Source of the DNA: Mycobacterium kyogaense
GTDB taxonomy: Bacteria > Actinomycetota > Actinomycetes > Mycobacteriales > Mycobacteriaceae
DNA length: 64,000 bases
Reading direction: 5' to 3'
NCBI RefSeq assembly: GCF_003254575.1
Contig: NZ_QJUA01000029.1
Location: 1-64,000, forward strand
A model generated the notes under the pieces. That model searched no databases. It had not been told where the DNA came from and worked only from the letters and a program-made list of their open reading frames with translations. Below, in pieces: positions 26,411 through 34,069 of the stretch; position 1 is the first letter of the stretch; each line of letters opens with the position of its first letter. Both the position numbers and the translations under genes were made by a program.

Positions 26411-28063
26411 ATGGGCTCTTCCGACATCACGGCCACACCGGCATGGCAGGCACTGTCCCGGCATCACGACCAGATCCGCGGGGCTGATCTGCGTCAGCTG
26501 TTCGCCGAGGATCCCGACCGGGGTACGGAGCTGACGCTGACGGTCGGCGACCTCTACATCGACTACAGCAAGCACCGCGTGACCCGCGAAACGTTGAGCC
26601 TGCTGCTCGATCTGGCGCGCACCGCCGGTTTGCCCGAGCGGCGCGACGCCATGTTCTCCGGCGAGCACATCAACACCTCCGAAGACCGCGCCGTTCTGCA
26701 CACCGCGCTGCGACTGCCGCGCGACGCCGAGTTGAGCGTCGACGGCCAGGACGTGGTGGCCGACGTGCACGAGGTGCTCGACCGGATGGGTGAGTTCACC
26801 GATCGGCTGCGCAGCGGCGAGTGGCGCGGCGCGACAGGTGAGCGCATCACGACGGTGGTCAACATCGGCATCGGCGGCTCCGACCTGGGGCCGGTGATGG
26901 TGTACCAGGCGTTGCGCCACTACGTCGACGCAGGCATCACGGCACGCTTCGTGTCGAATGTCGATCCGGCCGACCTCGTCGCCAAGCTCGACGGACTGGA
27001 CCCGGCCGCAACACTTTTCATCGTCGCGTCGAAGACGTTCTCGACACTGGAGACGCTGACCAACGCGACGGCCGCACGACGCTGGCTGACCGAGGCCCTG
27101 GGCGATGATGCGGTGAGCAAGCACTTCGTCGCGGTGTCGACGAACGCGAAACTGGTCGACGAGTTCGGCATCGACACCGCCAACATGTTCGGCTTCTGGG
27201 ACTGGGTGGGCGGCCGGTACTCGGTCGACAGCGCCATCGGGTTGAGTGTGATGGCCGCGATCGGCAAGGAGCGGTTCGCCGAGTTCCTGGCCGGCTTCCA
27301 CCTCGTCGACGAGCATTTCCGCACCGCCCCGCTGGAGGCCAACGCGCCGGTGCTCCTCGGACTGATCGGGCTCTGGTACAACAACTTCTTCGGCGCGGAA
27401 ACCCGTGCGGTGCTGCCGTATTCGAATGACCTGTCCCGGTTCGCCGCGTATCTGCAGCAGCTGACGATGGAATCGAACGGCAAGTCGGTGCAAGCAGACG
27501 GCACCCCGGTGACGACGAGCACGGGCGAGATCTTCTGGGGCGAGCCCGGCACCAATGGTCAGCACGCCTTCTATCAGTTGATCCACCAGGGCACCCGACT
27601 GATTCCCGCGGACTTCATCGGGTTCAGCGAGCCCACCGACGACCTGCCCACCGCCGATGGCACCGGCAGCATGCACGACCTGCTGATGAGCAACTTCTTC
27701 GCCCAGACCCAGGTGCTGGCGTTCGGCAAGACCGCCGAGGAGATCGCGGACGAGGGCACGGCGCCGAATGTGGTGCCGCACAAGGTGATGCCGGGCAATC
27801 GGCCGAGCACCTCGATCCTGGGTACAAAGCTGACCCCGTCGATCGTGGGCCAGCTGGTCGCGCTCTACGAGCACCAGGTGTTCACCGAGGGCGTGGTGTG
27901 GGGCATCGACTCGTTCGACCAGTGGGGTGTGGAGCTGGGCAAGACTCAGGCCAAGGCCCTGCTGCCCGTGCTGACAGACGATGAATCGCCTGCGCCGCAG
28001 TCGGATTCGTCGACAGACGCGCTGGTGCGGCGCTACCGAGCGGAGCGCGGCCGCCCAGCGTGA
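26411..28063 (+). CDS. pgi: Glucose-6-phosphate isomerase
   Basis: A 550-residue protein. Conserved stretches are NIGIGGSDLGPVMVYQAL (phosphate binding, near 155-172), VASKTFSTLETLTNA, GGRYSVDSAIG and GEPGTNGQHAFYQLIHQGT (catalytic Glu and His). It interconverts glucose 6-phosphate and fructose 6-phosphate in glycolysis and gluconeogenesis. The ATG at 26411 is chosen because it has a leaderless -10 (26398-26403) and begins MGSSDITATPAWQALSRHH, the usual start. An in-frame extension upstream would overlap the divergent dehydrogenase. A perfect 43-nt palindrome follows the stop at once. Confidence 0.97.
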   Translation: MGSSDITATPAWQALSRHHDQIRGADLRQLFAEDPDRGTELTLTVGDLYIDYSKHRVTRETLSLLLDLARTAGLPERRDAMFSGEHINTSEDRAVLHTALRLPRDAELSVDGQDVVADVHEVLDRMGEFTDRLRSGEWRGATGERITTVVNIGIGGSDLGPVMVYQALRHYVDAGITARFVSNVDPADLVAKLDGLDPAATLFIVASKTFSTLETLTNATAARRWLTEALGDDAVSKHFVAVSTNAKLVDEFGIDTANMFGFWDWVGGRYSVDSAIGLSVMAAIGKERFAEFLAGFHLVDEHFRTAPLEANAPVLLGLIGLWYNNFFGAETRAVLPYSNDLSRFAAYLQQLTMESNGKSVQADGTPVTTSTGEIFWGEPGTNGQHAFYQLIHQGTRLIPADFIGFSEPTDDLPTADGTGSMHDLLMSNFFAQTQVLAFGKTAEEIADEGTAPNVVPHKVMPGNRPSTSILGTKLTPSIVGQLVALYEHQVFTEGVVWGIDSFDQWGVELGKTQAKALLPVLTDDESPAPQSDSSTDALVRRYRAERGRPA

Positions 28064-28064
28064 C

Positions 28065-28107
28065 TTCGGCGTGGTTGTCGTCGCTGAGCGACGACAACCA
28101 CGCCGAA
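28065..28107. terminator. Perfect 43-nt palindrome (hairpin repeat copy 2)
   Basis: The 21-nt arms 28065-28085 and 28087-28107 are exact complements around a single G; the effective loop is CTGAG. It starts 2 bp after the pgi stop and ends 6 bp before the stop of the convergent GH16 gene. Same element as 22772-22814. Very stable two-way terminator or a dispersed repeat. Confidence 0.75.
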
Positions 28108-28112
28108 ATCGC

Positions 28113-28946
28113 TCACCAGACGCGGACGTAGTCGATCAGCATCTCGGCCGGATAGGTGCCGCCGCTGGGGTCGCCGCCGCCAGAGCCCGCGACGGCCAGG
28201 TCGAGGATCGGGAACAGCTGATAACCCGGCTCGTTGAACTGCCAGTCGGGCAGCGCATGTGCCGGCACGTCGAAATATGGTGCGGCGCCATCGGTGTAGT
28301 CCCGCCAGAACCGCATGCCGGCGTCGTCCCACTGCACCCGCCAGGTGTGCCAGGCGCTGTCCACACTGATCGTCTGGCTGACGTGTTCGCCGCCGTTGAG
28401 CTTGGCGTGCACGGCGGTGCCAGGGGCCCAGTGGCCGTTGCCGTACCACTCCATGATGTCGACCTCGCCACCGTTGACGGGGTTGTTGTTGGCGAGGTAC
28501 CACGCCGGCCAGCAGCCGGGGGTCAGGCAGTTCAGCTTGATGCGGGCTTCCCAGTTGTGGCCGATGCCGCCGCGGAAGGTGCCGAAGATCTTGCCGCTGT
28601 AGTAGGTGTCACCGTCCTTGGCGGCGTGGAACACCAGGTTGGACTTGCCGTCGAGGTAGACGTTGCGGCGGTCGTCCCGGTACTGGCCGACGTTGCCGGG
28701 CAGCTCCCAGTACGTCGGGTCCTCCATGGATTCGCGCGCGGTCGCGATCTCCCACTTCGACCGGTCGGGCGCCGAGCCGGCGGGCCCGTCGAAGTGGTCC
28801 TCGAACAGATACTTTCCGGTCGGCGGGGGTGCTGCGGGAGGGGGTCCGGACCAGGGCGTGGCCCGGGCGGTGCCGGTCGGGAGTGCCGCGCCGAGCAGGC
28901 CGACCCCCGTCATCACCATCATGCTGCGCCGGTCGATGTAGGGCAT
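28113..28946 (-). CDS. Secreted glycoside hydrolase family 16 protein
   Basis: A 277-residue protein. DRRSMMVMTGVGLLGAAL (5-22) is a twin-arginine-type signal, followed by a Pro-rich linker (about 30-43). The GH16 jelly-roll has the catalytic motif GGEVDIMEWYG with E161 as nucleophile and E166 as acid/base, and D163 between. Family members cut beta-1,3-glucans or galactans. M. tuberculosis Rv0315 is a related beta-1,3-glucanase-type protein by memory. Substrate here is not known; a host, plant or environmental glucan is possible. It stands alone, convergent with pgi. Confidence 0.88.
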   Translation of the reverse strand: MPYIDRRSMMVMTGVGLLGAALPTGTARATPWSGPPPAAPPPTGKYLFEDHFDGPAGSAPDRSKWEIATARESMEDPTYWELPGNVGQYRDDRRNVYLDGKSNLVFHAAKDGDTYYSGKIFGTFRGGIGHNWEARIKLNCLTPGCWPAWYLANNNPVNGGEVDIMEWYGNGHWAPGTAVHAKLNGGEHVSQTISVDSAWHTWRVQWDDAGMRFWRDYTDGAAPYFDVPAHALPDWQFNEPGYQLFPILDLAVAGSGGGDPSGGTYPAEMLIDYVRVW

Positions 28947-28984
28947 CGATACATGAAAGCATCCCGGCCTGTGAGCAGCGGGCC

Positions 28985-29512
28985 TCAGGCGTCAGGGTCG
29001 GGCCGCGTCCAGCCGAGAATCATCGCCGGGGAGCAGCCACCGATCAACAACATCGTCAGAGCCATCAGTCCGCCGGCGTAGGCCATGTCCGTGTCGGCGC
29101 CGCGGGTGATCACCGAACCGAAGATCAGGTAGCCGATCGGGATGAGCATCAGGTTCTGCGTGATGGTCAGGCCGATCGATCGGGCGTTGTTGCGCTGGGC
29201 CAGCTCGTACTCGTCCAGAGCGGCGTCGGGTGCGTCGCCCTGCCGGCCGGACACGATCTGCAGCGTCACCCACATCGGGAAAAAGGCCAGGCATGCCGGC
29301 AGCCACAGCAGTGGCGCCCACTGTAGGCCGAAGGCGCACAACAGACTCACCACGAACATGAACACGAAGGTGGCGGCCAACCCACGAACTAGAAGGCGAC
29401 GACGTCGCCGGGTTCGCCACGTCGGCAACGAATCAGCGTATGTGCGTTCGTGTTTGGCGAATCGCCGAGTGCGGTAGTTTTGGTAGCGGTCGAGCAGGGT
29501 GGCGTCAGACAC
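28985..29512 (-). CDS. Membrane protein in operon with an Xre-type regulator
   Basis: A 175-residue protein with a very basic N-terminal region (TWRTRRRRRLL near 31-41) and four hydrophobic helices (about 41-62, 64-84, 115-135 and 143-165). I do not recognise it. It starts 8 bp inside the end of the HTH gene, so the two are co-translated. Pairs of a small Xre regulator and a 3-4-helix membrane protein are common in Gram-positive bacteria and often concern envelope stress, but the function here is unknown. Its ribosome site lies inside the HTH gene. Confidence 0.75.
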   Translation of the reverse strand: MSDATLLDRYQNYRTRRFAKHERTYADSLPTWRTRRRRRLLVRGLAATFVFMFVVSLLCAFGLQWAPLLWLPACLAFFPMWVTLQIVSGRQGDAPDAALDEYELAQRNNARSIGLTITQNLMLIPIGYLIFGSVITRGADTDMAYAGGLMALTMLLIGGCSPAMILGWTRPDPDA

Positions 29513-29795
29513 GAGTGCCTCCTATGGATCGTCCGTCTTTTCGGTAGAGCTCGGTCGACAACGGGCCGAAAGGTTCGCGGGAGAACACCGCTTCAACAGG
29601 CAGATCGAAGATCTCGCAGATTCGGAATGCCAGGTCGAGGCTCGGATAGTGGTCGCCCCGCTCCAGCGCACCGATGGTCTGCGGATTGACCTCGATCAGT
29701 GCGGCGAGCTCGGCCCGTGTCATTTTCCGCTCGGCGCGCAACACGGCCAGACGGTTGTGAATGGGGCGGACATCCCCACGTCGTACCGGACTCAT
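29505..29795 (-). CDS. Xre/Cro-type HTH regulator
   Basis: A 96-residue DNA-binding protein. The HTH spans about 12-66: NRLAVLRAERKMTRAELAALIEVNPQTIGALERGDHYPSLDLAFRICEIFD, with the recognition helix at NPQTIGALE, followed by PVEAVFSREPF, as in the YozG-like short Xre family. I chose the ATG at 29795. An upstream frame continues to 29900, but the stretch from 29796 contains a promoter and a palindrome. TTGACA reading leftward, 16 bp, then TAACGA ends 8 nt before this ATG, which predicts a leaderless message. The palindrome at 29803-29824 suggests autoregulation. Confidence 0.85.
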   Translation of the reverse strand: MSPVRRGDVRPIHNRLAVLRAERKMTRAELAALIEVNPQTIGALERGDHYPSLDLAFRICEIFDLPVEAVFSREPFGPLSTELYRKDGRSIGGTRV

Positions 29796-29802
29796 GCAAC
29801 CC

Positions 29803-29824
29803 ATCGTTAGGAAAACCCAACGAT
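29803..29824 (-). promoter_or_regulatory. Operator palindrome in the promoter of the Xre gene
   Basis: Arms ATCGTTAGG and CCCAACGAT, separated by AAAA, pair with one mismatch. They cover the -35/-10 spacer and the -10 of the predicted leaderless promoter. Probably bound by the Xre protein itself. Confidence 0.55.
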
Positions 29825-29836
29825 CTGTCAAGAATG

Positions 29837-30586
29837 TCAGGCGAAACGTTTCGTGTACTTCGGCGGCAACAGCTTCATCACCTCGACGAGCGGCCACCAC
29901 GGCCAGCCGGGGACGACGGCCCGACCCTTTTCCTTCTCGATCGCGTCGACCATCGCCTTGACGCCGGTTTCGTTGTCCACCATCAGCATCGTCGTGTTCG
30001 ACTTGGCGGTCATCTCCGATTCGATGTAGCCGGGCTCGAGCACGGTGATCTTGATGGGTCCCGACGGATACTCCGCGCGCAGAGACTCCCCGAGTGATGT
30101 CACGCCGGCCTTACTGGCTGCGTACGCCGCCTTGTGACCGGGAACTCCGACATTGCCCAGGACGGACGAGACGAGAACGAGGTGACCCTTGCCCGCCGCC
30201 TTGAACATCTCCATCGCGGTCTCGATCTGCACGAGTGCGGCAACGAGATTGGTCTCGATGGTGGCCTTGTTGGCCCACATCTTGCCCCCGCCGAGCGGAT
30301 AGCCCTTGCCGATGCCGGCGTTGACGATCACGCAGTCGATGCCGCCGAGTTCAGAGGAGAGTTCGGCGAACACCTTGGGCACCTGGTCGTGGTCGTTGAC
30401 GTCCAGCGCTGCGACGGCGACCTTGACCCCGGGATAGCGGGTGGTGATCTCGGCCCGGAGCTCGTCGAGGTTGTCCAGCCGGCGCGCGCACAGCGCGAGG
30501 TCGCGGCCCTTGGCGGCGAACTGGCGGGCCATACCGGCGCCCAGCCCCGAGCTCGCACCGGTGATCAGGATCTTCTGCCGAGTCAT
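29837..30586 (-). CDS. Short-chain dehydrogenase/reductase (Rv0945 type)
   Basis: A 249-residue SDR. ITGASSGLGAGMARQFA (8-24) is the TGxxxGxG cofactor loop; IVNAGIGKG near 89-97; catalytic Ser in LVSSVLGN and the YAASK motif (Y155-K159 region). The C-terminal PGWPWWPLVEVMKLLPPKYTKRFA is a membrane-associating tail seen in the Rv0945 family. It likely reduces or oxidises a lipid-like alcohol or ketone with NADP(H). Same position relative to the Fpg-like gene as in M. tuberculosis. Confidence 0.87.
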   Translation of the reverse strand: MTRQKILITGASSGLGAGMARQFAAKGRDLALCARRLDNLDELRAEITTRYPGVKVAVAALDVNDHDQVPKVFAELSSELGGIDCVIVNAGIGKGYPLGGGKMWANKATIETNLVAALVQIETAMEMFKAAGKGHLVLVSSVLGNVGVPGHKAAYAASKAGVTSLGESLRAEYPSGPIKITVLEPGYIESEMTAKSNTTMLMVDNETGVKAMVDAIEKEKGRAVVPGWPWWPLVEVMKLLPPKYTKRFA

Positions 30587-30633
30587 TGCGGCAGGATAAC
30601 CGAGTTAGACAACTGCGCCGAAATCGACGGACG

Positions 30634-31491
30634 CTATTTCAGCAGGCGCGACATCCGCCGGTCGGCGAGCACCTTGCCCCCGGTCTGGCAGGTGGGGCAG
30701 TACTGGAACGACTTGTCGGCGAACGACACCTCGCGCACGGTGTCGCCACAGACCGGGCACGGCATGCCGGTCCTCGCGTGCACCCGCAACCCGGACCGCT
30801 TCTCCCCCTTGAGCGTGGCGGCCTGCTGCCCGACCGAGCGCGTCACGGCATCGGTGAGCACCGAGATCATCGCGTCGTGCAGCGCGGCGAGCTGCGCCTC
30901 GGTCAGCTTGTTCGCCGTCGCGAACGGCGACAGCTTGGCGACGTGGAGGATCTCGTCGCTGTAGGCGTTGCCGATCCCGGCGATCACCTTCTGGTCGGTG
31001 ATCACGGTCTTGATGCGCCCGGAATTGCCCCGCAGCACGTCGGCCAATCCGTCGACGGTCAGCGCCAACGCGTCGGGTCCCAGCGATGCGATCTGCGGCA
31101 CGGTCATCGGGTCCGTGGTCAGCCACACCGCCAACCGCTTCTGCGTGCCAGCCTCGGTCAGGTCGAAGCCGAGGCCCTCCTCCCCCAGATGCACCCGCAG
31201 CGCGATGGGCCCCTTACCCGGCTTCAACGGCGCGGCACCCAGCTTGTCCGACCAGCGCAACCACCCCGCCCGAGAGAGATGCGTGATCAGATGCAGGTCG
31301 CCCGCCTGCAATCCGAGGTACTTGCCCCAGCGGTTCGCGCCGGTCACCTCCTGGCCGTGCAGCGCGGACAGCGGCGGATCGAACGTCTTGAGCACCGACA
31401 GCGCGGCGACGTCGACGCGTCGCACGATCTGCCCGACCGCATGCCGGCGCAGATGATCGGCGAGGGCTTCGATCTCGGGCAGTTCGGGCAT
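30634..31491 (-). CDS. Fpg/Nei-family DNA glycosylase
   Basis: A 285-residue protein starting MPELPEIEALADHL, which supplies the catalytic P2 and E3 after Met removal. An H2TH region is visible (GIGNAYSDEILHVAKLSPF, about 172-190). The C-terminal zinc finger is intact: CPVC at about 246-249 and CPTC at about 265-268, followed by the RMSRLLK tail with the conserved Arg region. It removes oxidised bases such as 8-oxoguanine or formamidopyrimidines and nicks the site. M. tuberculosis has a short remnant here (Rv0944, as I recall); the gene in this organism is full length. Confidence 0.9.
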   Translation of the reverse strand: MPELPEIEALADHLRRHAVGQIVRRVDVAALSVLKTFDPPLSALHGQEVTGANRWGKYLGLQAGDLHLITHLSRAGWLRWSDKLGAAPLKPGKGPIALRVHLGEEGLGFDLTEAGTQKRLAVWLTTDPMTVPQIASLGPDALALTVDGLADVLRGNSGRIKTVITDQKVIAGIGNAYSDEILHVAKLSPFATANKLTEAQLAALHDAMISVLTDAVTRSVGQQAATLKGEKRSGLRVHARTGMPCPVCGDTVREVSFADKSFQYCPTCQTGGKVLADRRMSRLLK

Positions 31492-31495
31492 CTGT

Positions 31496-31891
31496 TCAGT
31501 CTGCCCTGACGATCAGCGACAGCGCCCAGCTCACGATCGACAGCACGATCGCCGCCCAGATGGCGGTCCACCAGAAGTCGTCGATGAACAGACCCCAGTG
31601 GGTGGTGTGCTCGGTGATCGACGACGTGATCCACAGCATCAGCGCATTGATCACGATGTGGATCAGCCCGAGGGTGAGGATGTAGAGCGGGATCGAGATG
31701 ATCTGCACGATCGGTTTGATGACGGCGTTGACCAGCCCGAAGATGACGGCCACGACGAAGATGATGCCGATGCGCCCCGCGGTCGAATCGCCGCCGACGA
31801 ACGCGATCCCCGGGACGACCAAGGTCACCACCCACAGCGCCACCCCGGTGAGCGCGGCCCGCAGCAGAAACGACGTCACGGTCGCCATCAT
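31496..31891 (-). CDS. Phage-holin-superfamily-4 membrane protein
   Basis: A 131-residue protein with four helices (about 8-28, 38-60, 62-90 and 105-128) and the family core IFGLVNAVIKPIVQIISIPLYILTLGL. This is the widespread chromosomal Phage_holin_4_2/DUF360 family, whose role is unknown. It is immediately upstream of the Fpg-like gene (4-bp gap), so the two are probably co-transcribed. It is not a sign of a prophage; no phage genes are near. Confidence 0.85.
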   Translation of the reverse strand: MMATVTSFLLRAALTGVALWVVTLVVPGIAFVGGDSTAGRIGIIFVVAVIFGLVNAVIKPIVQIISIPLYILTLGLIHIVINALMLWITSSITEHTTHWGLFIDDFWWTAIWAAIVLSIVSWALSLIVRAD

Positions 31892-31954
31892 CCCCTGCGG
31901 GGCCGCCCGGCGTCGACGTCTTCATCCCGTAAGACCGTCTCGCCCCGCAGGATC

Positions 31955-31968
31955 TAGAACACGTTCTA
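31955..31968. promoter_or_regulatory. KstR-type operator, perfect palindrome
   Basis: TAGAACACGTTCTA is a fully symmetric match to TnnAACnnGTTnnA, within a longer CTAGAACACGTTCTAG palindrome (31954-31969). It lies 30-44 bp before the GTG of the LLM gene at 31999. Confidence 0.75.
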
Positions 31969-31998
31969 GTATTCGGTCAGCGACGACCAGGAGGCGAT

Positions 31999-32871
31999 GT
32001 GCGGTTCACCTTTGCAGAAGCGATGACCGACCCGACGTTCTACATCCCGCTGGCCAAGGCCGCCGAGGCGGCGGGCTATCACGCGATGACGATCCCCGAC
32101 AGCATCGCCTATCCGTTCGAATCGGATTCGACGTATCCCTACACCCCCGACAGGAGCCGCGAATTCCTCGAGGGGAAGGCCTTCATCGAGTCGTTCGTGC
32201 TCACCGCCGCCCTGTGCGCGGTGACGACCACGCTGCACTTCAACCACTTCGTGCTCAAGCTTCCGATCCGGCCGCCGGCGCTGGTCGCCAAGCAGGCGGG
32301 ATCGCTGGCTGCCCTGTTCGACAACCGGTTGGGCCTCGGCGTGGGAACCAGCCCGTGGGCCGAGGACTACGAGTTGTTGGGTGTGCCGTTCGCGCGGCGC
32401 GGCAAGCGGATGGACGAGTGCATCGAGATCATCCGCGGTCTGACCTCCGGTGAGTACTTCGAGTTCCACGGGGAGTTCTACGACGTCCCGAAGACGAAGA
32501 TGACCCCCGCACCGTCCCGCCCCGTGCCGATCCTGATCGGTGGGCACGCCGACGCGGCCCTGCGCCGGGCGGCCCGCAACGACGGCTGGATGCACGGCGG
32601 CGGCGACCCGGAGGAGCTCGACGCGCTGCTGGCGAAACTCGCCCGCTTCCGAGAGGAGGAGGGCAGCGCCGGCAACGGCGACTACCAGATCCACGTCATC
32701 TCGATCGACGCGTACACCCTCGACGGCGTGAAGCGGCTCGAGGACAAGGGCATCACCGACGTGATCGTCGGATTCCGGATTCCGTACATCACCGGTCCGG
32801 ACACCGAGCCCCTCGACACGAAGATCCGCAATCTGGAGATGTTCGCCGAGAACGTCATCGCGAAGCTGTGA
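31999..32871 (+). CDS. LLM-class oxidoreductase with KstR box (Rv0940c type)
   Basis: A 290-residue luciferase-like protein. The GTG start has an excellent CCAGGAGG ribosome site 5-12 bp upstream. MRFTFAEAMTDPTFYIPLAKAAEAAGYHAM opens the barrel; LFDNRLGLGVGTSPWAEDYELLG (about 107-129) is the flavin/F420 phosphate region. RPVPILIGGHADAALRRAARNDGWM is the C-terminal barrel motif. Probably F420-dependent; substrate unknown. The perfect KstR palindrome upstream ties it to sterol catabolism. The methyltransferase gene that follows 24 bp later has its own -10. Confidence 0.85.
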   Translation: MRFTFAEAMTDPTFYIPLAKAAEAAGYHAMTIPDSIAYPFESDSTYPYTPDRSREFLEGKAFIESFVLTAALCAVTTTLHFNHFVLKLPIRPPALVAKQAGSLAALFDNRLGLGVGTSPWAEDYELLGVPFARRGKRMDECIEIIRGLTSGEYFEFHGEFYDVPKTKMTPAPSRPVPILIGGHADAALRRAARNDGWMHGGGDPEELDALLAKLARFREEEGSAGNGDYQIHVISIDAYTLDGVKRLEDKGITDVIVGFRIPYITGPDTEPLDTKIRNLEMFAENVIAKL

Positions 32872-32895
32872 CGGCACGTGGGTAGAGTTCGGTCG

Positions 32896-33606
32896 ATGAC
32901 ACGCGGCGCCTACGACGTCCCCGACGCCTTCGATGCCGGCGCCGACGCCTACGACGGACTGGTCAGCGCGAACCCCGGCTATCACGACCACCTCCGGCTG
33001 TCGGCGCAGCGCATGCAGCTCCCCGATGAGGGCCGCGGGCTGCGGCTGCTCGACATCGGCTGCGGTACAGGCGCCTCCACCGCCGCGCTGCTGGAGGCGG
33101 CGCCCCACGCGGAGATCATCGGCGTCGACGGGTCGGCCGGGATGCTCGCACAAGCCCGGGCCAAGCAGTGGCCGGATTCGGTGAGGTTCGTGCACAGCCG
33201 CGCCGAGGGTCTCGCCGACGCCGGGGTCGCCGGACCGTTCGACGGCATCCTCGCCGCCTACCTCGTGCGCAACCTGTCGGACCCGGATCCGGTGTTGCAG
33301 ACACTGCGCGGGCTGTTGACGCCGGGCGGCGTGTTCGCCGCGCACGAGTACTCGGTGCGCGATTCGGCGGTCGCCCGCGTGACGTGGAACCTCGTCTGCG
33401 CGGCCATCATCATCCCCAGCGGCAAGATCCGTTCCGGGGACGCCGGGCTCTACCGCTACCTGCGCACCAGCGTCAACGACTTCGACGGTGCGACGGCATT
33501 CCAAGAGCGCTTGCAGCGCAACGGTTTCGTCGATGTCCGCAGCGAGACGGTCTCGGGGTGGCAGCGCAACATCGTCCACACGTTCCTCGGTCACGCACCG
33601 CGCTGA
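32896..33606 (+). CDS. SAM-dependent methyltransferase (UbiE-like class I)
   Basis: A 236-residue protein. LLDIGCGTGASTAALLEAAP (about 52-71) is motif I binding SAM, IIGVDGSAGMLAQAR is motif II, and FDGILAAYLVRNLSDPDPVLQTLRGLLTPGGVFAAHEYS is the UbiE/COQ5-like central region. Methylates an unknown small molecule, possibly a quinone or lipid. The ATG at 32896 is preceded by TAGAGT (32883-32888) at 7 nt, a leaderless promoter, so I prefer it to a frame start 18 bp upstream. Confidence 0.85.
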   Translation: MTRGAYDVPDAFDAGADAYDGLVSANPGYHDHLRLSAQRMQLPDEGRGLRLLDIGCGTGASTAALLEAAPHAEIIGVDGSAGMLAQARAKQWPDSVRFVHSRAEGLADAGVAGPFDGILAAYLVRNLSDPDPVLQTLRGLLTPGGVFAAHEYSVRDSAVARVTWNLVCAAIIIPSGKIRSGDAGLYRYLRTSVNDFDGATAFQERLQRNGFVDVRSETVSGWQRNIVHTFLGHAPR

Positions 33607-33673
33607 CACGCCGCGCGTCCACTTCCTCCGGTGTGACGGGATTAACACTGCCGAGGTTGGGGCACACACCGGC

Positions 33674-34000
33674 ATGGCTTTCAAACTCACGTACTCGGAC
33701 GGGCAGGAATCCACGCACGACGACGACACCGTCTGGGAGCTCGACGACGGTGTTCTGAAACTGGGCCGCGAGAAAGACAAGTGGTCGGTATTGCTGTCGC
33801 CCAGTCACTGGGCGGTCCTGGAACTCGTGGCGTCCTCGTCATCGGATTCTGACGACGACAAGGACGGCGACAAGGACGGCGACGACAAGGGCCGCGACGA
33901 CAAGGACGGCGACGACAAGGACTCCGACAAGTCGGACACGTCCGACGACGACGACAAGTCGGAGAAGGACGACAAGTCCGACAAAGACGACGACAAGTAG
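33674..34000 (+). CDS. Small protein with an Asp/Lys-repeat tail
   Basis: A 108-residue protein. Residues 1-53 are a compact, ordinary sequence (MAFKLTYSDGQESTHDDDTV, then WELDDGVLKLG and WSVLLSPSHWAVLELVAS). Residues 54-108 are almost only Asp, Lys, Ser and Gly with DDKDGD and DKSD units, so this half is highly charged and disordered. The repeat is encoded by GACGACAAG-type units that could expand or contract. I do not recognise a function. It is followed by a strong hairpin, so it is its own transcription unit. Confidence 0.7.
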   Translation: MAFKLTYSDGQESTHDDDTVWELDDGVLKLGREKDKWSVLLSPSHWAVLELVASSSSDSDDDKDGDKDGDDKGRDDKDGDDKDSDKSDTSDDDDKSEKDDKSDKDDDK

Positions 34001-34011
34001 CCATCACATCG

Positions 34012-34047
34012 CCTGCGCTGCAGCGACAGTCGTCGCTGCAGCGCAGG
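34012..34047 (+). terminator. Terminator hairpin after the Asp/Lys-tail gene
   Basis: A perfect 16-bp stem: CCTGCGCTGCAGCGAC (34012-34027) and its complement at 34032-34047, with a 4-nt loop AGTC. It separates this gene from the sugar porter that begins at 34070. Confidence 0.7.
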
Positions 34048-34069
34048 GTCGAGCATCAGGAGCACGCGG

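Noticed and set aside
26369..27874. A 501-codon frame antisense to pgi
   Set aside because: pgi is certain; the mirror frame is a codon-bias artefact.
31496..31891. Holin-like protein as evidence for a prophage
   Set aside because: This holin-superfamily-4 family is a common chromosomal gene and no phage genes are nearby.
31899..31951. CCTGCGGGG ... CCCCGCAGG inverted repeat before the LLM gene at 31999
   Set aside because: Arms are 9 bp and about 35 bp apart and span two divergent gene edges; no clear role beyond chance in GC-rich DNA.
31966..33780. A 604-codon frame antisense to the LLM and methyltransferase genes
   Set aside because: Arg/Val/Gly-rich mirror translation without family signatures, covering two well-supported genes on the other strand.
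33840..33999. DDK/GDD repeat region as a possible CRISPR or satellite array
   Set aside because: Units are short, without spacers, and in frame within a gene; no CRISPR repeat-spacer pattern is seen anywhere in the window.
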